A stretch of 13,496 nucleotides of DNA from Coemansia sp. RSA 1804 (Eukaryota; Kickxellomycota; Kickxellomycetes; Kickxellales; Kickxellaceae). Position 1 is the stretch's first letter. Each line of letters starts with the position of its first letter. Positions 1 through 9,350 of the stretch are shown here, piece by piece. The stretch covers positions 1 to 13,496 of the forward strand of contig JANBTH010000627.1 of the NCBI GenBank assembly GCA_027578815.1, written 5' to 3'. A program made the position numbers and the translations under genes. The notes beneath the pieces are model-generated. The model was not told the origin of the DNA, did no database searches, and was given only the letters and a program-made list of their open reading frames with translations.

Positions 1-2928
1 GCGGGTGATCTGCTCATACAGCGACAGGAACGGATTTGCGCGCGACGCCGGCAGTGTCACTTTGCTCTTGCTGTTGCTGTCATCTTCCTCGGCAATTCCT
101 GTGACCTCGGATGGCGCGGCTGCGCGGATACAGCTGACCAGGTAGACGATGTTGGCTGGGAACTCGGCGCTGGTATCGCAGACAACGACATGGCCGGACA
201 ACGAGTCGCCGTCCCGCCTATGTTGCGGCTGCCTGTTTTGCAGAGACTGTGAGGTCGCGCCGCCTGTATGGCTGCCGGCTTTGTCGGCGTCGGCGGCTAC
301 ATCGGCATTGCTGCTGCTGCCGCCCCTGCGCAGCGGATTGAACAGCAGAGGTGCGCGATGCATGGGTTTGCCGTCGCTGTCGTCGGACTTGTTGCCCGCC
401 TTTGCATCGCCATCGCTGTTGTCGCTGTCGCTATCGTTGCCATGGCCCGAGATCCCCACCTCGATGTTTGCGAGCTCTGGCGACAGCACAGCGTCTGGCC
501 CATGGACCTCTTTGGCGCTGGGATCCATATCGATCAAGTCGGCTGTGCTCTGCTCGCGCGTGTGGGACTTGCTGGATGATCCCTCCACATCTTCATTGCG
601 GATGCTTGAGGCATGCTCGGCAACGACAACAACAGTGTCCATGATGTTCATCCCAAACGGAGCCTTTGACTTGAAGTGAGCCTCGGTTGCCGCCAGATGC
701 TTCTGAAGCGGGCTTCCAGAGACGTTTGCAGCGCCAGATGCGCTTCCGCCAACGGCTATGCCAGGTATCAGCTGCGCAGTCTCGCCAGGATGGTCGCCCT
801 CGTCGCCGGCGTCGTTGCCGTCTTCGATGCCCAGAGACGTCTCCTCTGTCAGACAGGCAATCTGGTACGACACAAGCGAGTCGGACGCAATGACAAACGC
901 AATCTCCTTGCCGGTGCACACATATCCAACAGGGTTTATCAGCAACTGACCATCGTCGTCGTCATCGCCGTTGCCAGCATAACCAGCACCATCTGCCTCG
1001 GCGCTCTCAGGAAGCGGTGCGCGGATGGCGAACATTGTTGCGCCCGTGCGCGTGTACACCACCTGTGCGGCGCGCTGGAACTTTACGCCTCTGAATATGG
1101 CGGGCAGGCGGGTGGCGTAGATCTCGTGGCTCATACTCTCGACATATTCGGAGAGCCAGGTCTTGCGCTCGTGCTTTGCGGCGCGCATCAGCGGCACCGT
1201 CGTTGTGTCCGGAATCGACGTCGTCAGCAGCTGCACCAGCGAGGCAAAGCCAGGAACCATCACGCTCTTGGCCAGCAGCCCAAGACGGAGCTCCTCGACA
1301 CAGATCACGTGCTCGGCAAGCAGCTCCATGTGCAGCGTGGTTTCGGGCACCAGCACCTGCGCGTAGATCGGCACGACCCGTGAGCCTGCTCGGGGAGCGC
1401 GCGACTTGAGGAACTTGCGGATCGCCAGCGCGACCATGACCTTTGCAGCGTCCTCCTTGGCAGCGTCGCCATCGGCAGCGGCCTTTGAGCTGAGCACAAA
1501 GATGGCCTGGGCGTGGCATGCCTGGACGTCCTCGAGCTGCGAGAACGAGGTTGCGCTGCCCATGACAAACTTGACGCGGTTGACGTAGGCCGGGTCGTGC
1601 AGCAGCTCGGTGACCTCTTTGCCGGGCTCGTGCTCGCTCATCAGCACAACGACGGTGTTGACGGTGCGGATGCCGTGGTCCTCGCAGAAGAACTCGCGCA
1701 GGAACTCGAACAGCGACGAGTACTCCAGGTCGCCAATGACCAGCACGTGGGCCTGGTTAGTCTCGGCCTCAAAGTGCGAGGGCCAGGGGCTGCGCTTCTG
1801 CCAGATATCCAGCATCTCCGACACCCGCGGCGGCAGCCAGAAGATGCCGATGAACATGACAAACAGAACGACGCCGCGCGTGAACCAGGTGTCGGGCTCG
1901 ATGTCGGAGCTCAGGCCGGTGATAGAGGATACGGCAATGAAGAAGAAGGCCTCGTCGAAGCCCTGGATCTCGTCGTTCTTGCTCTTGTTCTGGTAGTACA
2001 CCATCACGTGGGTCAGCACAGTGATGGCCAGCACCGTGGTAAACACAGTCGTCAGCGCACGCAGCACATTGCGCGTCATCGCCGACATGCGGTACACGTT
2101 CTTGATAGGCACCAGACAGCGCAGCAGCGCCGGCTGCAGCCGCCAGAAGATCACCGGATACAGGAACACCCACGTCCCGGCCGACATGAACGTCTTGTGC
2201 ACGTCGGGATCGACGAAGATTGTGGCCACAACCAGAATCGGCGTCAGCGCAGTCACCAGCGTGATGGCCGAGAACAGGCTGCGCAGGTACTCGACGGGAT
2301 CTGGCGCCAGCAGGTACCGCGGGATGAACTGGATCAGCAGCAGTCCGCTCAGCACCGCCTGGCTCACCAGCGACCAGTACGGCACGCCCATGTGCCCGGT
2401 GCGCACATGCGTGGTGTTGGCTACATACAGCGCCACGATTCCGGCGTTGAGTGCTGCATCCAGCTGGTCCCATCTGCGTCCGGCTGCGCTCGAGTCCAGA
2501 TACAGCCCGATCATCTGCCGCATCGTCGGCGGCGCCTGGATTGTGCCGTCAGCATCCGCGCGCTGAGCCGAGAACGCGCTGAGCCGTGCCGCCGCCATCG
2601 TCTCTGTGTCCACGCGCCGTACCACCGGTGCCGGCTCATTGGTTTCGCGGAACAGGTCGCTCAGGTTCTCGTAGTTGACGCTTTCGGCGTCGTCCATCTG
2701 CTGCTGCTGTTGCTGGTGGCGGAGCTGCGTCTGAATCGACATCCGCTGGTCCTCGCTGGCCATCCACAGTCCTGCCGCACCGCCGCCCGCCGTGCTCTTG
2801 CGCCGTCTGCTGCCCGGAGCCAGTGATGACTGCAGCGTGCTGCCGACGTTGAGTCCGCGCACAGTGCTTACGCGTCGTCCGCCATACGTCTGCGACCTCT
2901 GCTGTCCTTGCGTCTCGTTGGGTGCCAT
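1..2928 (-). CDS. BK (Slo)-type calcium-activated potassium channel alpha-like protein, 3' end outside window
   Basis: One frame is open from the ATG at 2928-2926 to the left edge: 976 codons, no introns and no stop. An in-frame TAG lies just upstream of the ATG, so this is the first Met. N-terminus (1-150): polar, with a Q6 tract at 72-77. Hydrophobic segments fall near 158-170, 182-202, 218-239, 252-269 and 288-312, then a pore-like stretch (327-346) and an S6-like helix (352-369), matching the six-helix BK core. An RCK1 domain follows (HVLVIGDL near 394-401). Next is the BK-alpha family signature (CVEELRLGLLAKS, 543-555), then LINP...FVIASD near 661-682 and the start of RCK2 (GHVVVC, 912-917). 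A Ser/Asp-rich linker sits near 830-854. The RCK2 calcium bowl would lie beyond the window. BK channels are plasma-membrane K+ channels gated by voltage and Ca2+. The family call is firm; conduction is doubtful because the filter reads TGLSSD instead of TVGYGD. Confidence 0.88.
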   Translation of the reverse strand, partial: MAPNETQGQQRSQTYGGRRVSTVRGLNVGSTLQSSLAPGSRRRKSTAGGGAAGLWMASEDQRMSIQTQLRHQQQQQQMDDAESVNYENLSDLFRETNEPAPVVRRVDTETMAAARLSAFSAQRADADGTIQAPPTMRQMIGLYLDSSAAGRRWDQLDAALNAGIVALYVANTTHVRTGHMGVPYWSLVSQAVLSGLLLIQFIPRYLLAPDPVEYLRSLFSAITLVTALTPILVVATIFVDPDVHKTFMSAGTWVFLYPVIFWRLQPALLRCLVPIKNVYRMSAMTRNVLRALTTVFTTVLAITVLTHVMVYYQNKSKNDEIQGFDEAFFFIAVSSITGLSSDIEPDTWFTRGVVLFVMFIGIFWLPPRVSEMLDIWQKRSPWPSHFEAETNQAHVLVIGDLEYSSLFEFLREFFCEDHGIRTVNTVVVLMSEHEPGKEVTELLHDPAYVNRVKFVMGSATSFSQLEDVQACHAQAIFVLSSKAAADGDAAKEDAAKVMVALAIRKFLKSRAPRAGSRVVPIYAQVLVPETTLHMELLAEHVICVEELRLGLLAKSVMVPGFASLVQLLTTSIPDTTTVPLMRAAKHERKTWLSEYVESMSHEIYATRLPAIFRGVKFQRAAQVVYTRTGATMFAIRAPLPESAEADGAGYAGNGDDDDDGQLLINPVGYVCTGKEIAFVIASDSLVSYQIACLTEETSLGIEDGNDAGDEGDHPGETAQLIPGIAVGGSASGAANVSGSPLQKHLAATEAHFKSKAPFGMNIMDTVVVVAEHASSIRNEDVEGSSSKSHTREQSTADLIDMDPSAKEVHGPDAVLSPELANIEVGISGHGNDSDSDNSDGDAKAGNKSDDSDGKPMHRAPLLFNPLRRGGSSSNADVAADADKAGSHTGGATSQSLQNRQPQHRRDGDSLSGHVVVCDTSAEFPANIVYLVSCIRAAAPSEVTGIAEEDDSNSKSKVTLPASRANPFLSLYEQITR
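1903..1929 (-). other. Pore-loop/selectivity-filter region of the BK-like channel, non-canonical
   Basis: These codons give residues 334-342, SITGLSSD preceded by Ser, placed between the fifth hydrophobic segment and the S6-like helix, where BK channels carry S-T-V-G-Y-G-D. The flanking pattern is kept: aromatic pore helix before, Asp at the outer mouth, then a helix. The second glycine and the tyrosine are absent, and there is one extra residue. No frameshift or intron is needed to read through here. Confidence 0.75.
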
Positions 2929-3659
2929 TGTTATTGGCCGCTATCACAAAATGTCAACAACGGAAGAGAAAGAGGGGTCCCCCAGCCTTGCTCCCTTCCA
3001 CTGCTTTTCTAAAAAAGACCAACTAGGGTATGCAAAGATAATAGTAAAAAGATAGGGCTAGCTCGATACTAGCATACAAAAAATGCTTTCCCTCTGTGGA
3101 TGATAAAGATTCAAGCCCAGTCCGTTTAATGAATAAAGAACCTAATACAGAGATTTGTTTGAAATAAGAGATAAATAGTCAGCAGGAAAAGGCAACAAGT
3201 TCACGCTCCCTGGTTCTCACCCCTTTCTACCTTTTATTTTCCTGTGATGATGAACATCTGATGCGCTTTGTTTTTCTCGTGAGAAAGGAAAGAACGGGAT
3301 TCTGGTTCTTTTATTCTTCGCCCACATGTCGGAATAAAGTAAAAAAGAATAATCCAAATTTCCAACTCGGGGTTTGAAGAACGAAACAGAGAAGAAAAAG
3401 TTTGTATTTTTCCTTTCCTGCTCCCTCTTTTTCGTGCACTACCCTCATTTGCGCTGCACATGTGGTTTTTTCCCTTTCTTCCAGCCAATTTGGTGCTGAC
3501 ACTATTGCATTTTGCAGATCAAAATATAATTTCCTGCACACAGTTTAGGTGATGCTGCAAACTTTTATTTAATCATTTACCTAAATCTATATCCATGCTT
3601 TCAAGAAGAAAAAAGTATTTAGACCGTAGCTCCGCTCGATAATAGCAAAATGATGCATT
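2929..3659. other. AT-rich intergenic region between BK channel gene and secreted-peptide gene
   Basis: About 730 nt with no credible gene. It must hold the promoter and 5' UTR of the BK-like gene (transcribed leftward from near 2928) and the 3' UTR of the secreted-peptide gene (ending near 3560). The BK ATG context reads AATAACAATGG, a good eukaryotic initiation context. I see no convincing TATA box for the BK gene and no tRNA. Short frames on the minus strand at 3234-3541 have AT-rich composition and no recognisable domain. Confidence 0.5.
3564..3569 (-). terminator. Polyadenylation signal AATAAA for the secreted-peptide gene
   Basis: AATAAA on the minus strand, about 90 nt past the TAG stop of the secreted-peptide gene, in T/A-rich DNA. 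Position and sequence fit a poly(A) signal; the cleavage site is not visible. Confidence 0.45.
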
Positions 3660-4028
3660 CTAAATCAACACGTTGTTGGCGTTGGTAAAGGTGTTGAGGT
3701 TGTTGCAGCACTTGTTGGCGTTCTTGTTGTTGAGATAGACCGTGTTGTCGTTAAAGTTTGCAGCATTGGCGTTGGCGTTTACCGCATTGGTGAAGCTGCT
3801 GGCAAAAGGAATGCCAAAGCCGCCCCACCCTCCACAGCCACCGCATCCACCCCAGCCGCCGCATCCTCCGCAGCGCTTGTGGACATGACCTGGAGCATCG
3901 GCGCCTGCAACATTGGCTGCTGGCGCTGGCTCAGCAGATGCCTCGGCAATTGGCGCTGCAAGCGAGATGTTTGAAAGAGCAAGAAGAGCAAGGAAAGCGG
4001 GGGCAATGGCTGAAACGGAGAAGATCAT
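3660..4028 (-). CDS. Small secreted Gly/Cys/Asn-rich protein with predicted Kex2 processing
   Basis: 122 residues. Residues 1-25 are a signal peptide: hydrophobic core AFLALLAL and an Ala-rich end near LAAP. An Ala/Pro/Glu-rich propeptide follows to about 50, then His-Lys-Arg at 50-52, a dibasic site as cut by the Golgi protease Kex2. The predicted mature chain (53-122) starts with repeats of CGG and GGWGG (53-70) and contains all six cysteines (53, 56, 62, 65, 107, 108). Its tail has 17 Asn in residues 81-122, often at alternating positions (NANANAAN, NFNDN). The ATG at 4028 is preferred because an in-frame ATG at 4151-4149 abuts the TATA box and would lie upstream of transcription start. 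I do not recognise the family. A wall- or surface-associated protein or a processed bioactive peptide is possible; function is unknown. It lies head-to-head with the ABC transporter. Confidence 0.75.
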   Translation of the reverse strand: MIFSVSAIAPAFLALLALSNISLAAPIAEASAEPAPAANVAGADAPGHVHKRCGGCGGWGGCGGCGGWGGFGIPFASSFTNAVNANANAANFNDNTVYLNNKNANKCCNNLNTFTNANNVLI

Positions 4029-4151
4029 TTTGAGCCTATTTCTGAAAAGAATGATGTTGCTGCTTTTGTTCTTGGTTCTGATACAGTGGTTTTCTGTGCT
4101 GTGGTTGTTGGTGATACTGAAGCTGTCTTCGCAAACCGTGCTATGCGGCAT

Positions 4152-4159
4152 CTTTTATA
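4152..4159 (-). promoter_or_regulatory. TATA box of the secreted-peptide gene
   Basis: TATAAAAG on the minus strand, about 124 nt upstream of the chosen ATG at 4028. A start about 30 nt downstream gives a leader near 95 nt. It sets the start choice, since the only further in-frame ATG directly follows this element. Confidence 0.6.
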
Positions 4160-4536
4160 GTTCAAATGCAATGATTATAAAAGGACGCGCTATGACTTTT
4201 TTCTGGTATCAAGCGCTACATCATTTTTTTTAGATTTTAAATATTCTATCTTTACTGACAGATATCATATAAAACTGATTTCGAACAGTTAGGACATTGA
4301 GCACAAAGGTAGAGAATCCAATTATTCAGCTGCATCTAGAAATAGACTCCCTCATATTTTATATCAGGTCACGTTTTTCTTTTTGCAAACCCTATTCACC
4401 AAAAATTCGTTATATGGAATAGTTTCTGCTTTAACAAAAAACATTTCCTGAAAGGAAAGCCGCAGCTTGATTAAAAAATAATTTTTTATACAAGCAAACT
4501 GCAGCTTTTCAATTAAAACCAAAGCGACATGGAATC

Positions 4537-4546
4537 TATATAAAAG
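4537..4546 (+). promoter_or_regulatory. TATA box of the ABC transporter gene
   Basis: TATATAAAAG in AT-rich DNA, 166 nt upstream of the ATG at 4712. Transcription would begin near 4565-4580, just ahead of an ATG at 4587 that opens a different, 37-codon frame. Confidence 0.5.
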
Positions 4547-4586
4547 TCGAGAATGATTCTTTTCCTCGTTTTTACACCTTTCTGAA

Positions 4587-4700
4587 ATGACCATACAAAC
4601 CTTTTCTCCAATTATTTTAGTACAATTCATATACTCTGGCATATTACTTACTATCTTTGCTCTCCATTTTATTTTTTTAGTCAGTCTTGAAACACGTTGA
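4587..4700 (+). other. 37-codon hydrophobic ORF in the ABC transporter leader (uORF or displaced N-terminus)
   Basis: The first ATG downstream of the likely transcription start opens a frame ending at TGA 4698-4700, 11 nt before the transporter ATG and in a different frame. The peptide is strongly hydrophobic (IILVQFIYSGILLTIFALHF within it), like a membrane helix. It could be a regulatory upstream ORF, the first TMD0 helix of the transporter separated by a frameshift or unseen intron, or chance. I found no convincing splice pair joining the two frames. Confidence 0.35.
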
Positions 4701-4711
4701 GTCTTGAGAGA

Positions 4712-7700
4712 ATGTCTATCTCAATCTTTGAACTGAAGTATTCTGCATTGTACCCTCTTTTTGATGTCTGGTTAGTTTTGTATGCAGTTTTCATTGTCTC
4801 TACGCGAAAGAGGACAAGCAAGCTTTCTTCAAAAAGCATAGCCACTCTGGGTTGCTATGGACTGTTAGGAGCGCTATCATCATACTCGTGTTCTGGTATA
4901 TCGGGTGTTTACCATCCGTTGTCAATTGCTGCTCTTCCATTGCTCGATATTTATGTTGAAGATGGTCATCTGCTTCAACTGGTCAACGCGGTTGGTGTTT
5001 TCAGAGCTATAAGCAACAGCAATGTTGTTGGCTGGCTCAATCTACTTGGTGCTGCTACGCACATGTATCTTTTTTGTACACGTCTTGGGGATAAGGGTCT
5101 ACAAATGCTAAAGGATATTAAAGAAAGGATGTTTTACACAAAGGAGCTTCGCTTGATTAGCATACAAAAAGTTCGCAATATTGTACCAAGCGACATTGAA
5201 GCTCTTCCCAAACGCATGCTTCTGGAATCAGCCCTTGACGACTTCAAATACAATGTAAATGAGAGGATGTTTCTTCTAAAGGCAATATTCAGGATGATGT
5301 GGCAACCAATGATTCCATTGCTTGCACTTACAGCATTTCTCAATGCTATAAAAGTCATGTCGAATGTTGCCAACAGCCGCGTGTTTAACTTTTTTGATGC
5401 ACCATTGGAGAACAGCTGGTATGGCGCATGTTTCAACATTGTTGTCGTAATTGTTTTGACAAACCTTTCTGGACAACTGAGACGTGTGGAGTCTTTTGTG
5501 AACAAAGAAACAACCAGGGTTATTGATGCTTTAAAGTTTACGCTATTTCGTCTACCACTTTTGAATGATGGTCTCCAAAACAACTACCGCATACGGGAGG
5601 CACAGGGTGCGGTGGGAAAATTGGTAGATGGATTAAAAACATTGTTTTCAACATTCTCAACGCTTACAAAAATTATATTCAATTGGGTATATTTGTATAA
5701 TACCATTGGCCGGCTGGCCTTTATTCCTTTGACTATGAATTGTCTTCACGTATTGCTTAGATTTGTTCTCACCAAATTCACTGGTCCAAAGTACAAGAGA
5801 AGCTTTGATTCATTCTGGGATAATCATGATGACAAAATTGGCGAGATATTCTACAACATAAGATCTATCAAGCTATTTGGTTGGGAAAGAATGTACACAG
5901 ATCCAAAGCTTATAAAGCATTGGGAATATGTTGAAGAAGAAAAACATAAAAGATGGTGTGAGCCAATTGCAAAGGCAGCTCGACATCTGGTTGGCATATT
6001 TGATAGTATGTCCAGCCAGATATTTCTATATTTGTCGCTATTAACAGTTGTGCGGTCTGGTTCAGACACTGCAACTGTAATTTCACTGGCATCAATGCTC
6101 CAAATGGAAAGACAAATGAGTGTATTGCAATATGGTTTTGATTCTCTCATAGATTACACCTCGTTATTGAGTGCCATTGTTGAAACAGCTTACACTATTG
6201 AACAGGTGTTGAAGGGTGACTATATTAACACCCTGAGGCGCAATTCCTTGACTTTAGAAAAAGAACAATCGGTTGGTTTATTTCAACAAGAAAGTCACTT
6301 ATCTCCTATTGTCAGTGTGAAAGAGGGTGAGTTTGCTTGGACCAAAGACAAACCTGTGGTCAAGAATGTTAGCTTTGAAGCCAACCCAGGCGATCTTGTT
6401 GCTGTTGTTGGCAAAACGGGGTCTGGCAAATCATCTCTATTGATGTCCATATGTGGTGAAGTTGAAATGACCAAGGGAATAGGCGCTGTTGTTGGTTCCA
6501 TTGCACTGGTTGAGCAAACACCTTGGATTATGAGTGGGACTTTGCGTGAAAACATTTTGTTTGGGCGTGATTATGACGAGGAATTCTACAACAAGGTTGT
6601 GTTTGCTTGTGCACTTTCAGAAGACATTGTCAACTGGAAAGATGGAGATAGGACAAGGATTGGTGAACGTGGAATGAACGTTTCTGGTGGACAAAAGGCA
6701 CGAATAGCTCTTGCACGTGCAGTGTACTCCAGAGCAGATACATACATTCTGGATGATCCGCTTTCAGCAGTTGATGCACTAGTGATGCGCCATCTTCTTG
6801 ACCATGTAATAATGGACACTGGAATATTAGCAGGCAAGATACGTATAATGTCACTTCATGAAAGCAGACTGCTACCATACTTTAACACAGTATTGCAGCT
6901 TGAAAAGGATAAAGATGTAGTTACACTGAAACAGGATCCACAGAAATACCAACCAAAGCCTTTGGATGTGTCATCAGTACCAAAGAACACTCCAACTCTT
7001 GTGGAAAAAGACAATGCTGAAGAGGGATCTGTGCTAGAAAGTGAACTTGATGAGAAATCATCAGTCATGCAAAACAATGAAGACGATGGTGAAACAGGAA
7101 ATGAACACGATACCTCTAGCTCAGAAAAGAGAACATATAGCAACTGGGAGTCCCTTTGGTATACTATAAGACTCCTTGGGCTTCGGACATTGCTGATAAT
7201 GGTACTGCCTGTCATATTATCACCGATATCTAGATTTGTATTTGAAAATTATAGACTGGCGGCTCTTAAAGAAGGCAATAAGACAGATGCACAAAATAAC
7301 ACAGAACTAACATATTACTTGTTATTGTGTATTATGAACAGAAATGTGTGGGAACTTTCATTTATGCCTAAAAAATATGTGAAAATCAATACTCTAGACA
7401 GAATGCTTAGAATTAATTTGAACTCTAAAGCTATTGACAGCATCATCCATGCACCCATATCGTTCTATGACAGTAAGACAAGGCCAGAAATAGTTTATCC
7501 GTATAGCAGACATTCAAATGACATTGCAGTTCATTTGCCCAGTACGTTGGATTTTGCAATTGAAAATGTTCTATCAGACAGTCTATCGATTTTTAGAATT
7601 GGAATGAATGCTCCATATCTATTGGTAATTATGATTGTTGTTGCGTGGGTGTCAAATAAGAGTGGTGCAGCTACCACTCCAGTGAAGTCAGTACTTCAAA

Positions 7701-9061
7701 GTATATACAATGAGGCGTGCGTAGATGAAAGTAAAGTAGAAGATGTTATTGCAGATGGGCAGCATCTCATTCGAATATTCAATGTGGAAAAGCAATTTAC
7801 ATCCATGTATATTAAAGAAAAGAGCAAAATGCAAGACATCAAAACAACGATGTCTCTATTTAATGACATTTCATCATCTTCACGTTTGCTTGTAGACACG
7901 ATTTATCAGTCTGCATATAAAATAGCATTGGTCCTTCAGAAGCAAATGTTTAAAGATGGTTTGTTATCTGCTGAGTTTATTATGTTAGAAAATCTGATCA
8001 GAGAATTAAACGGTAGCATGGATGTAATAATGGACGTAATACCAAATTATCTAAGAGATATTAAAGGCAGAATGGATAGGTTTAGGGAATACACAAGTAT
8101 AGAGCGTGAAAGTCTTGTTAAGGATAATGCATTGGTGCCAGAAGAAGGTTGGCCATTGGATGGGAAAATTGAATTTAAAAACTTTAGCATGAAATACCAC
8201 CAGGACTTGGAGTATGTTCTAAAGGATATCAACCTTACCATCAATCCAAGAGAAAAGCTTGGAATTGTTGGCCGCACAGGCGCTGGAAAGACGTCACTCA
8301 CTCGCTGCTTGTTTCAGCTGATTAGTAAGAAAACATGCAATGGATCTATACTGATTGATGGACATGACACATTTTCCATGAACAGAAGAGATGTACGTGC
8401 AAAGCCCGGAATAATTCCACAAGATCCAACGCTGTTTAGTGGAAGCTATAGACAGAATCTGGATCCTCTTGTCAAGTATTCTGTTGAGGATATGTGGTTC
8501 GCTATTCAAAAGTGTGGAATGGATGAGCTTGTACAGCCAAAGAATGTCCGCAAAATGACGGACGATGAAAAGATAATAGCAGAGGGTGAGCATGACAATG
8601 AGCTAAAGGAGATTGACAGATGGAACAAAAAGTGGAACAGTTCTAACTGAGCAATGCGTGCATTCCTCTACTTGTTTGTGAAAAAGCCTGAACTAAACAA
8701 AGGGTACATTATAGAAAGAGAGCCTTACGGTTTAAACCAATATGTGGACAACAATCTTAGCGGTGGGCAGAAGCAGCTTGTAGGGCTATGTAGATTGCTG
8801 ATGCGCAACCGCAAGATCATTGTGCTGGATGAAGCAACAGCAAGGGTAGACCAAGAGTCAGACCAGGACATGCAGAAGCTTATCCGCTCTGAATTTAAGG
8901 ACTGCACAGTGCTGACAATTGCCCATCGATTGAAAACCATCATGGGCAGCGACAGAATAGTTGTCATGGATAATGGAAGAGTCGTTGAGGTTGGGCCGCC
9001 CAGTGAGCTGCTTGAAAAGGGTGGATACTTTGCAGAGCTGGTCAGGGCAAACGAGTTTTAG
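4712..9061 (+). CDS. ABCC-family (MRP/Ycf1-type) ABC transporter, interrupted by one in-frame TGA at 8648-8650
   Basis: One frame holds a whole two-half exporter, 1449 codons plus final TAG, normal ABCC length, except for TGA at codon 1313. Order: N-terminal hydrophobic region (TMD0-like, about 1-130), TMD1 (about 190-480), NBD1 with Walker A GKTGSGKSS 567-575, signature VSGGQ 657-661, ILDDPLSAVD (Asp in the catalytic Glu place, usual for ABCC NBD1) and His716. An acidic linker leads to TMD2 (about 815-1120), then NBD2 with Walker A GRTGAGKTS 1187-1195, Q-loop PQDPTLFSG, signature LSGGQ 1349-1353, Walker B with Glu1374 and His1405. The family exports glutathione, bile-acid or drug conjugates, often into the vacuole; the substrate here is unknown. 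About 50 extra residues lie between Q-loop and signature in NBD2, and the TGA is inside them. Without splicing or readthrough the product ends before the second signature and would lack a working NBD2. Start: first ATG after in-frame TGA 4688-4690. Codon use is far more AT-rich than in the flanking genes. Confidence 0.85.
8586..8651 (+). other. Candidate 66-nt in-frame intron spanning the TGA in the ABC transporter
   Basis: GTGAGC at 8586-8591 is a fair 5' splice site. CTAAC at 8643-8647 resembles a branch point, and the segment ends in AG at 8650-8651. Its length is divisible by three; removal drops the TGA and joins both halves in frame, giving GCA (Ala) at the junction. Against it: the branch A would sit only 5 nt from the end of the intron, there is no polypyrimidine tract, and the segment reads as plausible helical coding sequence (RWNKKW). 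The alternative is a TGG-to-TGA change. Confidence 0.35.
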
Positions 9062-9253
9062 ATAATAGATAGAGAGAAAGTAGTTGTATGTTTTAGAAAA
9101 TAAGCATAAGCTAGCAATTTAACGAATAATACTAAATATGTGGATGATTTGCTACAGAATGTTACACATATCATCCATATGGTGCTGTTTATATCACAAA
9201 CAAGCCATAAACGGAATCCCAAGTTTTTTACTATGGATTCTTTGACAGCTTTT

Positions 9254-9259
9254 AATAAA
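9254..9259 (+). terminator. Possible polyadenylation signal AATAAA of the ABC transporter
   Basis: AATAAA 193 nt past the TAG at 9059-9061. Other A/T-rich hexamers are nearby, so the choice is tentative. Confidence 0.3.
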
Positions 9260-9350
9260 AGCTACTGTTGCCGCATTAAGAGATATGCAAAAAGCATGAG
9301 CAATTACAAAATAAAAGGCACACTAACAAAAATAATTGCTTATAAATCAT

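Noticed and set aside
1513..2826. 437-codon open frame on the plus strand opposite the BK-like gene
   Set aside because: It is antisense to a gene with clear domains; its translation is His/Arg/Gln-rich without motifs, a by-product of GC-rich codons. The plus-strand frame at 676-1383 is rejected for the same reason.
4029..4151. 41-codon upstream extension of the secreted-peptide gene
   Set aside because: It would bury the signal peptide internally, and its ATG directly abuts the TATA box, so it should not be in the mRNA.
4176..4183. Plus-strand TATAAAAG
   Set aside because: It is over 500 nt from the transporter start, which has a better-placed TATA box at 4537; it is probably chance in AT-rich DNA.
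4697..4711. TTG start five codons before the transporter ATG
   Set aside because: A nuclear fungal gene should use ATG; 4712 is the first ATG in frame.
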